A DNA stretch of 64,000 bases from Streptomyces sp. B1I3 (GTDB taxonomy: Bacteria; Actinomycetota; Actinomycetes; Streptomycetales; Streptomycetaceae): the NCBI RefSeq assembly GCF_030816615.1, contig NZ_JAUSYD010000001.1, forward strand, positions 2,604,001 through 2,668,000. Direction: 5' to 3'. Positions 49,882 through 58,289 of the stretch are shown in pieces; position 1 is the stretch's first letter; each line of letters begins with the position of its first letter. Under the pieces are notes generated by a model that made no database searches, was not told the DNA's origin, and saw only the letters and a program-made list of their open reading frames with translations. Made by a program: the position numbers and the translations under genes.

Positions 49882-50134
49882 CCTGCTCTGTCTCCTGCTC
49901 GTTAGTGCCATGCCTTCCGGGGACCCCTCGAAGAGACCCCCGTACCGTGAGCCACCACGATTGTCCCACGCCGTCTCCGGCACCCGCGCTTTCGGCTCCT
50001 GGGGGACCGGGCGGGGGCGGGGGCCCGGGCGGCCCGCCCCCGCCCGCTGCGGGCCCTTCCCGGCGGGCGACGGACCTGCCCCCGTAGGTATCGTCAAGGG
50101 GGCAATGTCAGCCAAACAGGACGGGAGAGCACGC

Positions 50135-52207
50135 GTGGCGCGCAGCGTGTACGTGACCGGGATCGACCGGGGAGACGGCCGTCAGGTCGTCGATCTGGGA
50201 GTCATGGAGCTACTGACGCGTCAGGTGGACCGGGTCGGTGTCTTCCGGCCGCTGGTCCACGACGGGCCCGATCGGCTCTTCGAGCTGCTGCGCGCCCGCT
50301 ACCGGCTCTCGCAGAGCCCGGAGACCGTCTACGGCCTGGACTACCACGAGGCCTCCGCGATCCAGGCCGAGAAGGGGACCGACGAGCTCGTCTCCCGGCT
50401 CGTCGAGCGCTTCCACCGGGTGGCCCGCGACTACGAGGTGGTGCTGGTCCTCGGCAGCGACTTCGCCGCCACCCAGCTCCCGGACGAGCTGGCCCTCAAC
50501 GCGCGGTTCGCCAACGAGTTCGGCGCCTCGGTGATCGCGGTCGTCGGCGGCCAGGGCCAGGACGCGGAGTCCGTACGGGCCGAGACGCGCAACGCCTACC
50601 GGGCCTACACCGGGCTCGGCTGCGACGTCCTGGCGATGATCGTGAACCGGGTGGCGTCCGGCGACCGCGCGGACATGGCGGAGCGGCTGGCGGCCACCCT
50701 CCCCGTCCCCTGCTCGGTCCTCCCCGACGATCCGGCGCTCTCCGCGCCCACCGTCGCCCAGATCACCGCCGCACTGGGCGGGACGGTGCTCCTCGGCGAC
50801 GACTCGGGGCTCGCCCGCGACGCGCTGGACTTCGTCTTCGGCGGCGCGATGCTGCCCAACCTCCTCAAGGCGCTCACCCCGGGCTGCCTCGTCGTCACCC
50901 CCGGCGACCGGGCCGACCTGGTCGTCGGCTCCCTCGCGGCGCACAGTGCCGGCACACCGCCCATCGCGGGCCTCCTGCTGACCCTGGACGAGCGACCCGG
51001 CGAGGAGATACTCAGGCTGGCCGCCCGCCTGGCCCCGGGCACCCCGGTCGTCGCGGTCGCCGGGGGCTCGTTCCCCACCGCGGGCGAGCTCTTCGCCCTG
51101 GAGGGCAAGCTGAACGCGGCCACGCCCCGCAAGGCGGAGACGGCGCTCGGCCTCTTCGAGCGCCATGTGGACACCGGGGCCCTGCTGGAGCGGATCTCGG
51201 TGGCCCGCAGCGGCCGGGTCACCCCGATGATGTTCGAGCACGAACTCCTCGAACAGGCCCGCTCGGACCGCCGCCGGGTCGTCCTCCCCGAGGGCACGGA
51301 GGAGCGCGTCCTGCGCGCCGCCGAGGTGCTGCTGCGGCGCGACGTCTGCGACCTGACGCTCCTCGGCGACGTGGACGTCATCCGCAAGAAGGCCGCCGAC
51401 CTCGGTGTCGATCTGGCCGGGACCCAGCTGATCGACCCCCGGACCTCCGAGCTCCGCCAGGGCTTCGCCGAGCAGTACGCCCTGCTGCGCGCGCACCGCG
51501 GAGTGACGGTCGAGCTCGCGTACGACGTCGTCTCGGACGTCAATTACTTCGGCACGCTGATGGTCCAGGAGGGCCTCGCCGACGGCATGGTCTCCGGCTC
51601 GGTGCACTCCACCGCGGCGACGATCCGCCCGGCCTTCGAGATCATCAAGACCAAGCCGGACGCATCGATCGTGTCCTCGGTCTTCTTCATGTGCCTCGCC
51701 GACAGGGTCCTGGTGTACGGCGACTGCGCGGTCAACCCGGATCCCGACGCGGAACAGCTCGCGGACATCGCGGTGCAGTCCGCGGTCACCGCGGCGCGCT
51801 TCGGCGTGGAACCCCGGATCGCGATGCTGTCGTACTCGACGGGCACCTCGGGCACCGGCGTCGACGTCGACAAGGTGCGCCAGGCCACGGAGCGGGTACG
51901 CGCGTCGCGACCGGACCTGCGGATCGAGGGCCCGATCCAGTACGACGCCGCGGTCGAGCCCACGGTCGCGGCGACGAAGCTGCCGGCGTCGGAGGTCGCG
52001 GGCCGCGCGACCGTGCTGGTCTTCCCGGACCTCAACACCGGCAACAACACCTACAAGGCGGTGCAGCGTTCGGCGGGCGCCGTCGCGGTGGGCCCGGTGC
52101 TGCAGGGACTGCGCAAGCCGGTCAACGACCTGTCGCGCGGGGCGCTGGTGCAGGACATCGTCAACACGGTGGCCATCACGGCGATCCAGGCGCAGGGCGA
52201 GAAGTGA
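50135..52207 (+). CDS. pta: Phosphate acetyltransferase, long form
   Basis: Interconverts acetyl-CoA and acetyl-phosphate. It is 690 residues in the long E. coli-like form: an N-terminal P-loop-like domain (VARSVYVTGIDRGDGRQVVD), a central DRTGG domain (about 210-330) and a C-terminal catalytic domain (RRVVLPEGTEERVLRAAEVL; EGLADGMVSGSVHSTAATI; MLSYSTGTSG). The start is GTG at 50135, with GGGAGAG upstream and the family N-terminus right after it; ATG 50105 is an alternative. The stop is five bases before the acetate kinase start, so pta-ackA form an operon for acetate overflow or assimilation. Confidence 0.95.
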   Translation: MARSVYVTGIDRGDGRQVVDLGVMELLTRQVDRVGVFRPLVHDGPDRLFELLRARYRLSQSPETVYGLDYHEASAIQAEKGTDELVSRLVERFHRVARDYEVVLVLGSDFAATQLPDELALNARFANEFGASVIAVVGGQGQDAESVRAETRNAYRAYTGLGCDVLAMIVNRVASGDRADMAERLAATLPVPCSVLPDDPALSAPTVAQITAALGGTVLLGDDSGLARDALDFVFGGAMLPNLLKALTPGCLVVTPGDRADLVVGSLAAHSAGTPPIAGLLLTLDERPGEEILRLAARLAPGTPVVAVAGGSFPTAGELFALEGKLNAATPRKAETALGLFERHVDTGALLERISVARSGRVTPMMFEHELLEQARSDRRRVVLPEGTEERVLRAAEVLLRRDVCDLTLLGDVDVIRKKAADLGVDLAGTQLIDPRTSELRQGFAEQYALLRAHRGVTVELAYDVVSDVNYFGTLMVQEGLADGMVSGSVHSTAATIRPAFEIIKTKPDASIVSSVFFMCLADRVLVYGDCAVNPDPDAEQLADIAVQSAVTAARFGVEPRIAMLSYSTGTSGTGVDVDKVRQATERVRASRPDLRIEGPIQYDAAVEPTVAATKLPASEVAGRATVLVFPDLNTGNNTYKAVQRSAGAVAVGPVLQGLRKPVNDLSRGALVQDIVNTVAITAIQAQGEK

Positions 52208-52212
52208 CACCG

Positions 52213-53451
52213 ATGACCACCGATCCGACCAGTGAAGGTTCGCGCCCCATGAATGACGCCCACCGCGTACTCGTCCTCAACTCCGGCTCCTCGTCGGTGA
52301 AGTACCAGCTCCTGGACATGCGCGACCGGTCGCGGCTGGCGACCGGCCTGGTCGAGCGGATCGGCGAGGCGGCCTCCCGGCTGGTGCACACGCCGGCGGC
52401 GGGCGGGACCCGTGAGCGGACCGGCCGGATCGCCGACCACGAGCAGGCCCTGAAGGCCGCCGCCGAAGAGCTCGCGGCCGACGGGATCGGCCTGGACTCC
52501 CCCGAGCTGGCGGCGATCGGCCACCGGGTCGTGCACGGCGGGCTGAAGTTCACGGAACCCACCGTCGTCACCGACGAGGTGCTGACGGAGATCGAGCGCC
52601 TGGTCCCGGTGGCCCCCCTGCACAACCCGGCGAACATCACCGGCATCCGCACCGCCCAGGCGCTGCGCCCGGACCTGCCGCAGGTCGCCGTCTTCGACAC
52701 GGCGTTCCACACGACGATGCCGGAGCACGCCGCGCGGTACGCGATCGACGTGGAGACCGCGGACGCGCACCGCATCCGCCGCTACGGTTTCCACGGCACC
52801 TCGCACGCGTACGTCTCGCGCCGGGCGGCCGAGCTGCTGGGCCGGCCGGTGGCGGACGTGAACGTGATCGTGCTGCACCTGGGCAACGGCGCGTCGGCCT
52901 CAGCGGTGGCGGGCGGCCGGTGCGTGGAGACGTCCATGGGACTGACCCCCTTGGAAGGGCTGGTCATGGGTACGCGGTCGGGAGACATCGATCCGGCGGT
53001 CACCTTCCACCTCAAGCGGGTGGCGGGGATGTCGGCCGACGAGATCGACGTACTGCTGAACAAGAAGAGCGGGCTGGTGGGTCTGTGCGGTGACAACGAC
53101 ATGCGGGAGATCCGCCGGCGCGTGGACGAGGGCGACGAGCGCGCGGCGCTCGCGTTCGCCATCTACGTCCACCGGCTGAAGAAGTACATCGGCGCCTATT
53201 CGGCGGTCCTCGGCCGGGTGGACGCCGTCGTCTTCACGGCCGGCGTCGGGGAGAACTCGGCTCCGGTGCGGGAGGCTGCGATCGCGGGACTGGAAGGGTT
53301 CGGCCTCGCGGTGGACGCGGACCGGAACGCCGAACGGTCCGGCGAGCCGCGGCTGATCTCCCCCGACGGCGCCCGGGTGGCCGTGGCCGTGGTGCCCACG
53401 GACGAGGAGCTGGAGATCGCCGGCCAGGCCTTCGCCCTGGTCCACAACTGA
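52213..53451 (+). CDS. ackA: Acetate kinase
   Basis: Makes ATP and acetate from acetyl-phosphate, or the reverse. It has 412 residues of the ASKHA fold: VLVLNSGSSSVKYQLLDM at the N-terminus, IGHRVVHGGLKF, RYGFHGTSHAYVS, and the active-site stretch MGLTPLEGLVMGTRSGDIDP. The start is ATG 52213; ATG 52249 (MNDAHRVLVLNSG), behind GAAGG, is a possible alternative giving a more typical N-terminus. It is the second gene of the pta-ackA operon, followed at 75 bp by pyk, which has its own promoter-like sequence. Confidence 0.95.
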   Translation: MTTDPTSEGSRPMNDAHRVLVLNSGSSSVKYQLLDMRDRSRLATGLVERIGEAASRLVHTPAAGGTRERTGRIADHEQALKAAAEELAADGIGLDSPELAAIGHRVVHGGLKFTEPTVVTDEVLTEIERLVPVAPLHNPANITGIRTAQALRPDLPQVAVFDTAFHTTMPEHAARYAIDVETADAHRIRRYGFHGTSHAYVSRRAAELLGRPVADVNVIVLHLGNGASASAVAGGRCVETSMGLTPLEGLVMGTRSGDIDPAVTFHLKRVAGMSADEIDVLLNKKSGLVGLCGDNDMREIRRRVDEGDERAALAFAIYVHRLKKYIGAYSAVLGRVDAVVFTAGVGENSAPVREAAIAGLEGFGLAVDADRNAERSGEPRLISPDGARVAVAVVPTDEELEIAGQAFALVHN

Positions 53452-53484
53452 GCGGGCCCGCGCCCCTTTGTATCTTCCACCAGA

Positions 53485-53518
53485 CGGAATATTCCGCAGC
53501 GAAACAAACCGATAGGAT
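53485..53518 (+). promoter_or_regulatory. pyk promoter region with palindrome
   Basis: CGGAATATTCCG (53485-53496) is a perfect 12-bp palindrome in the -35 area, and TAGGAT (53513-53518) is a good -10 hexamer, seven bases before the pyk ATG. This implies a leaderless or almost leaderless mRNA and fits the lack of a ribosome site. Confidence 0.6.
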
Positions 53519-53525
53519 CCGCCTC

Positions 53526-54953
53526 ATGCGCCGTTCCAAAATCGTCTGCACCCTCGGTCCCGCCGTCGACTCCCATGAGCAGCTCGTCGCTCTGATCGAG
53601 GCCGGCATGAGCGTGGCCCGTTTCAACTTCAGTCACGGTACCCACGAGGAGCACCAAGGCCGTTACGACCGGGTCCGCAAGGCCGCCGCCGAGACCGGCC
53701 GCGCGGTCGGCGTGCTCGCCGACCTCCAGGGCCCGAAGATCCGCCTCGCGAAGTTCGCCGAGGGTCCCGTCGAGCTGGTCCGCGGGGACGAGTTCGTCAT
53801 CACCTCCGAGGACGTCCCCGGCGACAAGTCGATCTGCGGCACGACCTACAAGGGTCTGCCCGGCGACGTCACCAAGGGCGACCCGATCCTGATCAACGAC
53901 GGCAACGTCGAGCTCAAGGTCGTCTCGGTGGACGGCCCCCGGGTCACCACCATCGTCATCGAGGGCGGTGTCATCTCCGACCACAAGGGGATCAACCTCC
54001 CGGGTGCGGCGGTCAACGTCCCCGCGCTGTCCGAGAAGGACGTCGAGGACCTGCGGTTCGCCCTGCGGATGGGATGCGACATGGTCGCCCTGTCCTTCGT
54101 CCGGGACGCCGAGGACGTCAAGGACGTCCACAAGGTGATGGACGAGGAGGGCCACCGCGTCCCCGTCATCGCCAAGGTGGAGAAGCCGCAGGCCGTCGAG
54201 CACATGGAGGGCGTCGTCGCCGCCTTCGACGGTGTCATGGTCGCCCGCGGTGACCTGGCCGTCGAGTATCCGCTCGAGAAGGTCCCGATGGTGCAGAAGC
54301 GCCTCATCGAGCTGTGCCGCCGCAATGCCAAGCCGGTGATCGTGGCGACCCAGATGATGGAGTCGATGATCACCAACTCGCGGCCCACGCGCGCCGAGGC
54401 GTCCGACGTCGCCAACGCGATCCTGGACGGTGCGGACGCGGTCATGCTGTCGGCGGAGTCCTCCGTCGGCGCGTACCCGATCGAGACGGTCAAGACGATG
54501 TCGAAGATCGTGGTCGCCGCCGAGGAGGAGCTGCTGTCCAAGGGCCTCCAGCCGCTGGTGCCGGGCAAGAAGCCGCGTACGCAGGGCGGTTCGGTCGCCC
54601 GCGCCGCCGCCGAGATCGCGGACTTCCTGGACGGCAAGGCACTGGTCGCGTTCACCAAGTCCGGTGACACGGCCCGCCGCCTCTCCCGTTACCGCGCCGC
54701 GCAGCCGATCCTCGCCTTCACCACCGAGGAGGCCACCCGCAACCAGCTCGCGCTGAGCTGGGGCGTGGAGTCCTACGTCGTCCCGCACGTGGACAACACG
54801 GACGCGATGGTCGACCTCGTCGACGCGGAGCTGCTCAAGCTGAACCGCTACAACGACGGCGACACCATGGTCATCACGGCCGGTTCGCCCCCCGGCGTCC
54901 CCGGCACCACCAACATGGTCCGGGTGCACCACCTGAGCGGCGAACGCGCCTGA
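53526..54953 (+). CDS. pyk: Pyruvate kinase
   Basis: Transfers phosphate from phosphoenolpyruvate to ADP at the end of glycolysis. It has 475 residues: KIVCTLGPAVDS, MSVARFNFSHGTHEEH (substrate Arg and Asn), DLQGPKIR, the catalytic Lys in VIAKVEKPQAVEHM, Mg-binding VARGDLAVEYPLEKVP, and VATQMMESMI. The C-terminal allosteric domain is present. The start ATG at 53526 has no Shine-Dalgarno sequence, consistent with the -10-like TAGGAT seven bases upstream. A 16-bp hairpin follows. Confidence 0.95.
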   Translation: MRRSKIVCTLGPAVDSHEQLVALIEAGMSVARFNFSHGTHEEHQGRYDRVRKAAAETGRAVGVLADLQGPKIRLAKFAEGPVELVRGDEFVITSEDVPGDKSICGTTYKGLPGDVTKGDPILINDGNVELKVVSVDGPRVTTIVIEGGVISDHKGINLPGAAVNVPALSEKDVEDLRFALRMGCDMVALSFVRDAEDVKDVHKVMDEEGHRVPVIAKVEKPQAVEHMEGVVAAFDGVMVARGDLAVEYPLEKVPMVQKRLIELCRRNAKPVIVATQMMESMITNSRPTRAEASDVANAILDGADAVMLSAESSVGAYPIETVKTMSKIVVAAEEELLSKGLQPLVPGKKPRTQGGSVARAAAEIADFLDGKALVAFTKSGDTARRLSRYRAAQPILAFTTEEATRNQLALSWGVESYVVPHVDNTDAMVDLVDAELLKLNRYNDGDTMVITAGSPPGVPGTTNMVRVHHLSGERA

Positions 54954-54971
54954 GAGCCCCGTACGGCGTGA

Positions 54972-55008
54972 CTGTGGGCCGTACCCCCGCGAGGGGTACG
55001 GCCCACAG
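54972..55008. terminator. 16-bp bidirectional terminator
   Basis: CTGTGGGCCGTACCCC (54972-54987) pairs perfectly with GGGGTACGGCCCACAG (54993-55008) around CGCGA, between convergent pyk and the DUF operon. Confidence 0.88.
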
Positions 55009-55047
55009 CTCTGTGCGGCTCCCGGACCGTGTCCTGGGTACCGGTGG

Positions 55048-56388
55048 CTAGCTGTTGCCGCCGGTGAAGTAGTTCTGCAGCCCGGGGATCCTGAGCGAGC
55101 CGCCGAACTGGCCTGCCTGCGTCACCTTCACGTCGGTGAAGAAGGCGAAGGGTACGTTCAGCGGCGGCGGGGTCTGCGGGCTGAACGTGATCGGGATGAT
55201 GCCGAAGAGGTTGCCCTTCAGCTCCTCCGTGTACATCGTCACCGTGCCGTTGCGGATGGTGGACGTCGAGCCCTCACGTGCCTTGACGTGGCCGGTGGTG
55301 CCGGCCGGGCCCGTGGTCAGCTGGTGCAGGTCCTGGATGTCCACGGAGCTCGCGGTGAACTTCAGCACCTTCTTGGTGCTGCCGTCACCCTTGCGCACCT
55401 CGACGATGCCCGCGTAGTCGAGCCCGCTGAGCGTGAGCCGCGACGACTCGAGGATCCACGGGTCGTTCGGGAGCAGCGGGATGCCCTGCTCCAGATCGGC
55501 CGCGGCGAGTGCCTCCGGGTCGGCGGTCGGGCACGGGAACGGCTCCTTGGCGCCGTCCGGGATGTCCTCGTCCTTCACGGCGTCGAGGCCCTTGACGTCG
55601 TCCTCGAGCTCCTCGACGTCCTTGCCCGCCTTCTCGGCGGCGTCCCGGATGGCGTCGGCGGTCTTGTCGGCCTCCGCCTCGGCCTTCTCGGTGGCCTTCT
55701 GCGCGGACTGCTCCTCGGTGGATTCCCCGGCCGGCCTCGTGGTGGCCGTGTCCGCCGGTTCCGGGGACTTCGTGGTGGGCGAGGGGGACGGGCTCGCCGT
55801 CTCCTCGTCCGGCCCGTCGAGGAGGTCCTTGAGCGCGTCTCCGACACCCAGCGGGTCGAGGGGATTCGTCGACTTGGCGGGGGTGGGCGTGACCTCGGGC
55901 GTCGCCGCGGCCTTCTTGCCGGCCGTGCCGTCCGCCTCGGGCGTGCCCGGGCTCGTGGAGGCGGTGGGCTTCGGAGCCGCGGCCCCGTCCTCGCCGGACT
56001 CCCCGTCACCTTCGGCCGTCTCGTCCCCTGCGGGCTTCTCGTCCCCTGCGGGCTTCTCGCCCGTGTCGGACTCGCCCGAGGGCGTGGCACTCGGGGTGGG
56101 CGTCGCGTCCGGCTCCGGCGACTCACTCGGCTCGTCGGATCGGGTCACGCAGGGCCCGGGGGCGAAGGGGATGTCGGTGCTGTCCTCGGCCATCGCGAGC
56201 CTGGGGGTGAGTCCCATGCCCACGAAGACGGCCGTCGGCATCGCGGCCAGCGCGAACGCCTTCTTGCCCGTCGGCATGTGCAGCTTCGTCAGCAGCGACT
56301 TCTTGGGAGCGGCGTGGCGTGGTCCCCTGCGCCCACTCAGGCCGTCGTCCGAGTACGAGTTCACCGGCTGTACGTCGTCACCCCGCAC
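55048..56388 (-). CDS. Exported Pro/Glu/Thr-rich protein of unknown function, last gene of the DUF6230/DUF6114 operon
   Basis: A 446-residue protein. The N-terminal ~50 residues (KKSLLTKLHMPTGKKAFALA, then AMPTAVFVGMGLTPRLAMA) form a long basic signal or anchor ending at AMA|E. Residues about 65-280 are low complexity, rich in Pro, Thr, Glu, Ala and Ser, including a coiled-coil-like stretch (AEAEADKTADAIRDAAEKAG). The C-terminal ~160 residues are a folded beta-rich domain (ILESSRLTLSGLDYAGIVEV; FFTDVKVTQAGQFGGSLRIP). No known enzyme motif was recognised. The start is GTG at 56388 behind GGAGGAAGG; it overlaps the upstream DUF6114 gene by 11 bp, implying coupling. It is probably a cell-surface protein working with its two operon partners. 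Confidence 0.82.
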   Translation of the reverse strand: MRGDDVQPVNSYSDDGLSGRRGPRHAAPKKSLLTKLHMPTGKKAFALAAMPTAVFVGMGLTPRLAMAEDSTDIPFAPGPCVTRSDEPSESPEPDATPTPSATPSGESDTGEKPAGDEKPAGDETAEGDGESGEDGAAAPKPTASTSPGTPEADGTAGKKAAATPEVTPTPAKSTNPLDPLGVGDALKDLLDGPDEETASPSPSPTTKSPEPADTATTRPAGESTEEQSAQKATEKAEAEADKTADAIRDAAEKAGKDVEELEDDVKGLDAVKDEDIPDGAKEPFPCPTADPEALAAADLEQGIPLLPNDPWILESSRLTLSGLDYAGIVEVRKGDGSTKKVLKFTASSVDIQDLHQLTTGPAGTTGHVKAREGSTSTIRNGTVTMYTEELKGNLFGIIPITFSPQTPPPLNVPFAFFTDVKVTQAGQFGGSLRIPGLQNYFTGGNS

Positions 56389-56953
56389 GATGCCTTCCTC
56401 CTTCGGCCTCTGACGCCTTGTCGAACCCGACGGTCTGCTGCTGGGGAACGGCCGCCCCCGGGAACGCGTCCACGGAGTGCCCGCCCTGCGGCTGCGGGGG
56501 CACGGGGGACATGCCGGCGGGGATCTGCCCGCCGAGCGCGGCCTCGTTCCGCGCGGGCTCACCGGGAACCCAGGAGACGGACAGAGCTCCGCCGAGGAGG
56601 GCGAAGACGAAGCCGATGAGGAAGCCGCCGATGTTGGCCACCGGTATCGAGATCAGGGCCAGCAGGATCGCGGCGACACCGGCGAACACCCGCACGATGT
56701 GGTGGAACCACATCGTGAGACCGAGCGTGATGAGCAGTATTCCGATGATCAGCGACCCGGCACCGGCGGTGGTGGACATCGCGATCGTCATGTTGCCGAG
56801 GTGCATGTTCGCGTACGGGAAGTACGCGATGGGTACACCACCCATGATGGTGAACAGGCCCGCCCAGAACGGCCGGTTACCCCGCCAGGTGCGGAATCCC
56901 CGCCGGAAGACGGTGAGGTAATGCTCGTTCTGCCCTGTGGACTCGGGGCTCAT
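56378..56953 (-). CDS. DUF6114 membrane protein
   Basis: A 191-residue integral membrane protein. Hydrophobic segments are visible at RPFWAGLFTIMGGVPIAYF, STTAGAGSLIIGILLITLGL, FAGVAAILLALISIPVA and GGFLIGFVFALLGGAL; the C-terminal ~60 residues are polar and Pro/Gly/Gln-rich. I recognise it as the actinobacterial DUF6114 family, which has no known function. The ATG at 56953 follows GGGAGC. It is the middle gene of the three-gene operon, between DUF6230 and the exported protein. Confidence 0.85.
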   Translation of the reverse strand: MSPESTGQNEHYLTVFRRGFRTWRGNRPFWAGLFTIMGGVPIAYFPYANMHLGNMTIAMSTTAGAGSLIIGILLITLGLTMWFHHIVRVFAGVAAILLALISIPVANIGGFLIGFVFALLGGALSVSWVPGEPARNEAALGGQIPAGMSPVPPQPQGGHSVDAFPGAAVPQQQTVGFDKASEAEGGRHRAG

Positions 56954-57048
56954 GGAAAACAGCTCCCTGGAACCGGTACTGCTGTGAGAAGAGAAGGGGT
57001 GGGCGGCCGAAGGCTCTCAGCGAGCACTCCGGCCACCCCGGCGAGTGC

Positions 57049-57690
57049 TTAGAAGCACTCCTTGACGCCCTTGTGCAGCCTCAGGCTCAGGTTGCTCAGC
57101 TTGAAGGTACCGGCGGTGGTCGCCCACGCCGTCTGCTTCACGTCGGACAGCGTCGCCACCTTGGCGCGCTGGGAGAAGCCGTACGGGTTGACGGCCTTCT
57201 CCGTGCCGGACTGGATGCCGGGCTTGCCGACCGAACCGGCCGCGACGCCGATGTCGATGTTCTCGAAGTACGCGTCCGTGTCGAGCTGGGCGACGTCGAG
57301 GTACAGGTTGGTCGCCTCGACCGGCTTCTTCGGGTCGGTGCCGGCCTTCAGCTGAAGGCTGACACTGCCGAGACCGAAGGGCAGGTCGGGGGTGACCACC
57401 GACTGGCACATGTTGGTGATCGTGGCCTTGCTGAAGCCCGACACGGCCACCGGGTGCGCCGCGTCGTTGCCCTTGAGGTCCTTGCCGACAGCGACGCTGC
57501 CGTACTGGACGAAGTCCTCACCGACGAGCTTGTCGGTGGAGACCTTGAAGCTCTGGCCGGAGACGCTGAACGACGCGGCGAGCGCACCCTGCGCCAGCCC
57601 GACACCGACAGCGGCGGTCGCGACGACGCTCGGCACCATGACCAGAGCGAAACGCTTCCATCTCGTCCCACCGCGAACCTGGGAACTCAT
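57049..57690 (-). CDS. DUF6230 exported protein
   Basis: A 213-residue protein with an N-terminal hydrophobic segment (WKRFALVMVPSVVATAAVGV) ending near ALAAS, then a beta-rich domain (SFSVSGQSFKVSTDKLVGED; SVSLQLKAGTDPKKPVEATN) with two Cys (NMCQSV and the C-terminal KECF). I recognise the actinobacterial DUF6230 family, sometimes labelled cholesterol esterase in older annotation without support; no Ser hydrolase motif is present here. The start is ATG at 57690 with GGAGGAAATTA before it. It is the first gene of the operon DUF6230-DUF6114-exported protein; the last shares a similar beta-rich style. Confidence 0.87.
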   Translation of the reverse strand: MSSQVRGGTRWKRFALVMVPSVVATAAVGVGLAQGALAASFSVSGQSFKVSTDKLVGEDFVQYGSVAVGKDLKGNDAAHPVAVSGFSKATITNMCQSVVTPDLPFGLGSVSLQLKAGTDPKKPVEATNLYLDVAQLDTDAYFENIDIGVAAGSVGKPGIQSGTEKAVNPYGFSQRAKVATLSDVKQTAWATTAGTFKLSNLSLRLHKGVKECF

Positions 57691-58036
57691 TAATTTCCTC
57701 CTTCTCGGACGTACATCTCCGGTACGGGCTCGGTGCCCGCCCTGGGATGGGAGAAGTGCTACGTCCTCGGGAAGGAGAGCGCCCGGACCGGAGGCGTGTA
57801 CCGCATCCGGATCACCGGCGATCACCCCCGAGCGACAACCACTGGCCGCGCGTCTGCGCAGCCGGTTCGGACAGGCCCTGCCCAGGGGCAGGAACCCCCC
57901 TGTCCGCGATCGGCGCCATCGGCGCCGACCACCCGGTGGGGAACCAACAGGCCGCCTGCACCGACTGGTGGCCGGACTGGCGGGTATTGGACCGAGCGTG
58001 GCCGATCGTGGTGCATTCCCGGCCGCGACACAAGGG

Positions 58037-58062
58037 GGGTCGTTACCCGCTAGTAACGACCC
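58037..58062. promoter_or_regulatory. 10-bp inverted repeat with TTAC/GTAA core
   Basis: GGGTCGTTAC and GTAACGACCC are perfect arms around CCGCTA. The size and GTTAC...GTAAC core resemble TetR-family operators. It lies 347 bp upstream of the DUF6230 start. Confidence 0.65.
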
Positions 58063-58172
58063 GATAACCGGCGTGCGACAGCGCGATACCGCCCGGCCAC
58101 ACAGGGTGGCATCAAAGGGACGTCCGAATGGGAGGATTGAGGCGCTTAACCGGACAGATCCTGACGACCGCT

Positions 58173-58185
58173 TTACTGCCAGTAA
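58173..58185. promoter_or_regulatory. 13-bp palindrome TTACTGCCAGTAA
   Basis: A perfect odd-length palindrome with the same TTAC/GTAA ends as the site 110 bp away, so the same regulator may bind both. Confidence 0.6.
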
Positions 58186-58289
58186 CAGCGCGTACTTTTG
58201 TCAAGATTTGGTAAAGCGCTGGCATTCGTTGTCGTTCGCCCGCGAAAACGGCCGCAGTGCCCGGTAGGCACCACGGCCGTGTTGTCACA

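Larger units (their letters stand above)
57691..58289. promoter_or_regulatory. Operon promoter region with TTAC/GTAA dyads
   Basis: About 600 bp without a believable gene; the open frames here have no domains. It contains GGGTCGTTAC (58037-58046)/GTAACGACCC (58053-58062) and the palindrome TTACTGCCAGTAA (58173-58185). CGCTTTAC (58169-58176) and GTAAAGCG (58211-58218) form a further wide dyad. It is presumably the control region of the DUF6230 operon. Confidence 0.6.

Noticed and set aside
57049..57690. Cholesterol esterase
   Set aside because: This older label for the family has no catalytic Ser-Asp-His motif to support it in this sequence.
57733..58267. Several open frames between the DUF6230 gene and the CnoX-like gene
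   Set aside because: They overlap each other on both strands, lack ribosome sites and domains, and contain the dyads expected of a control region.
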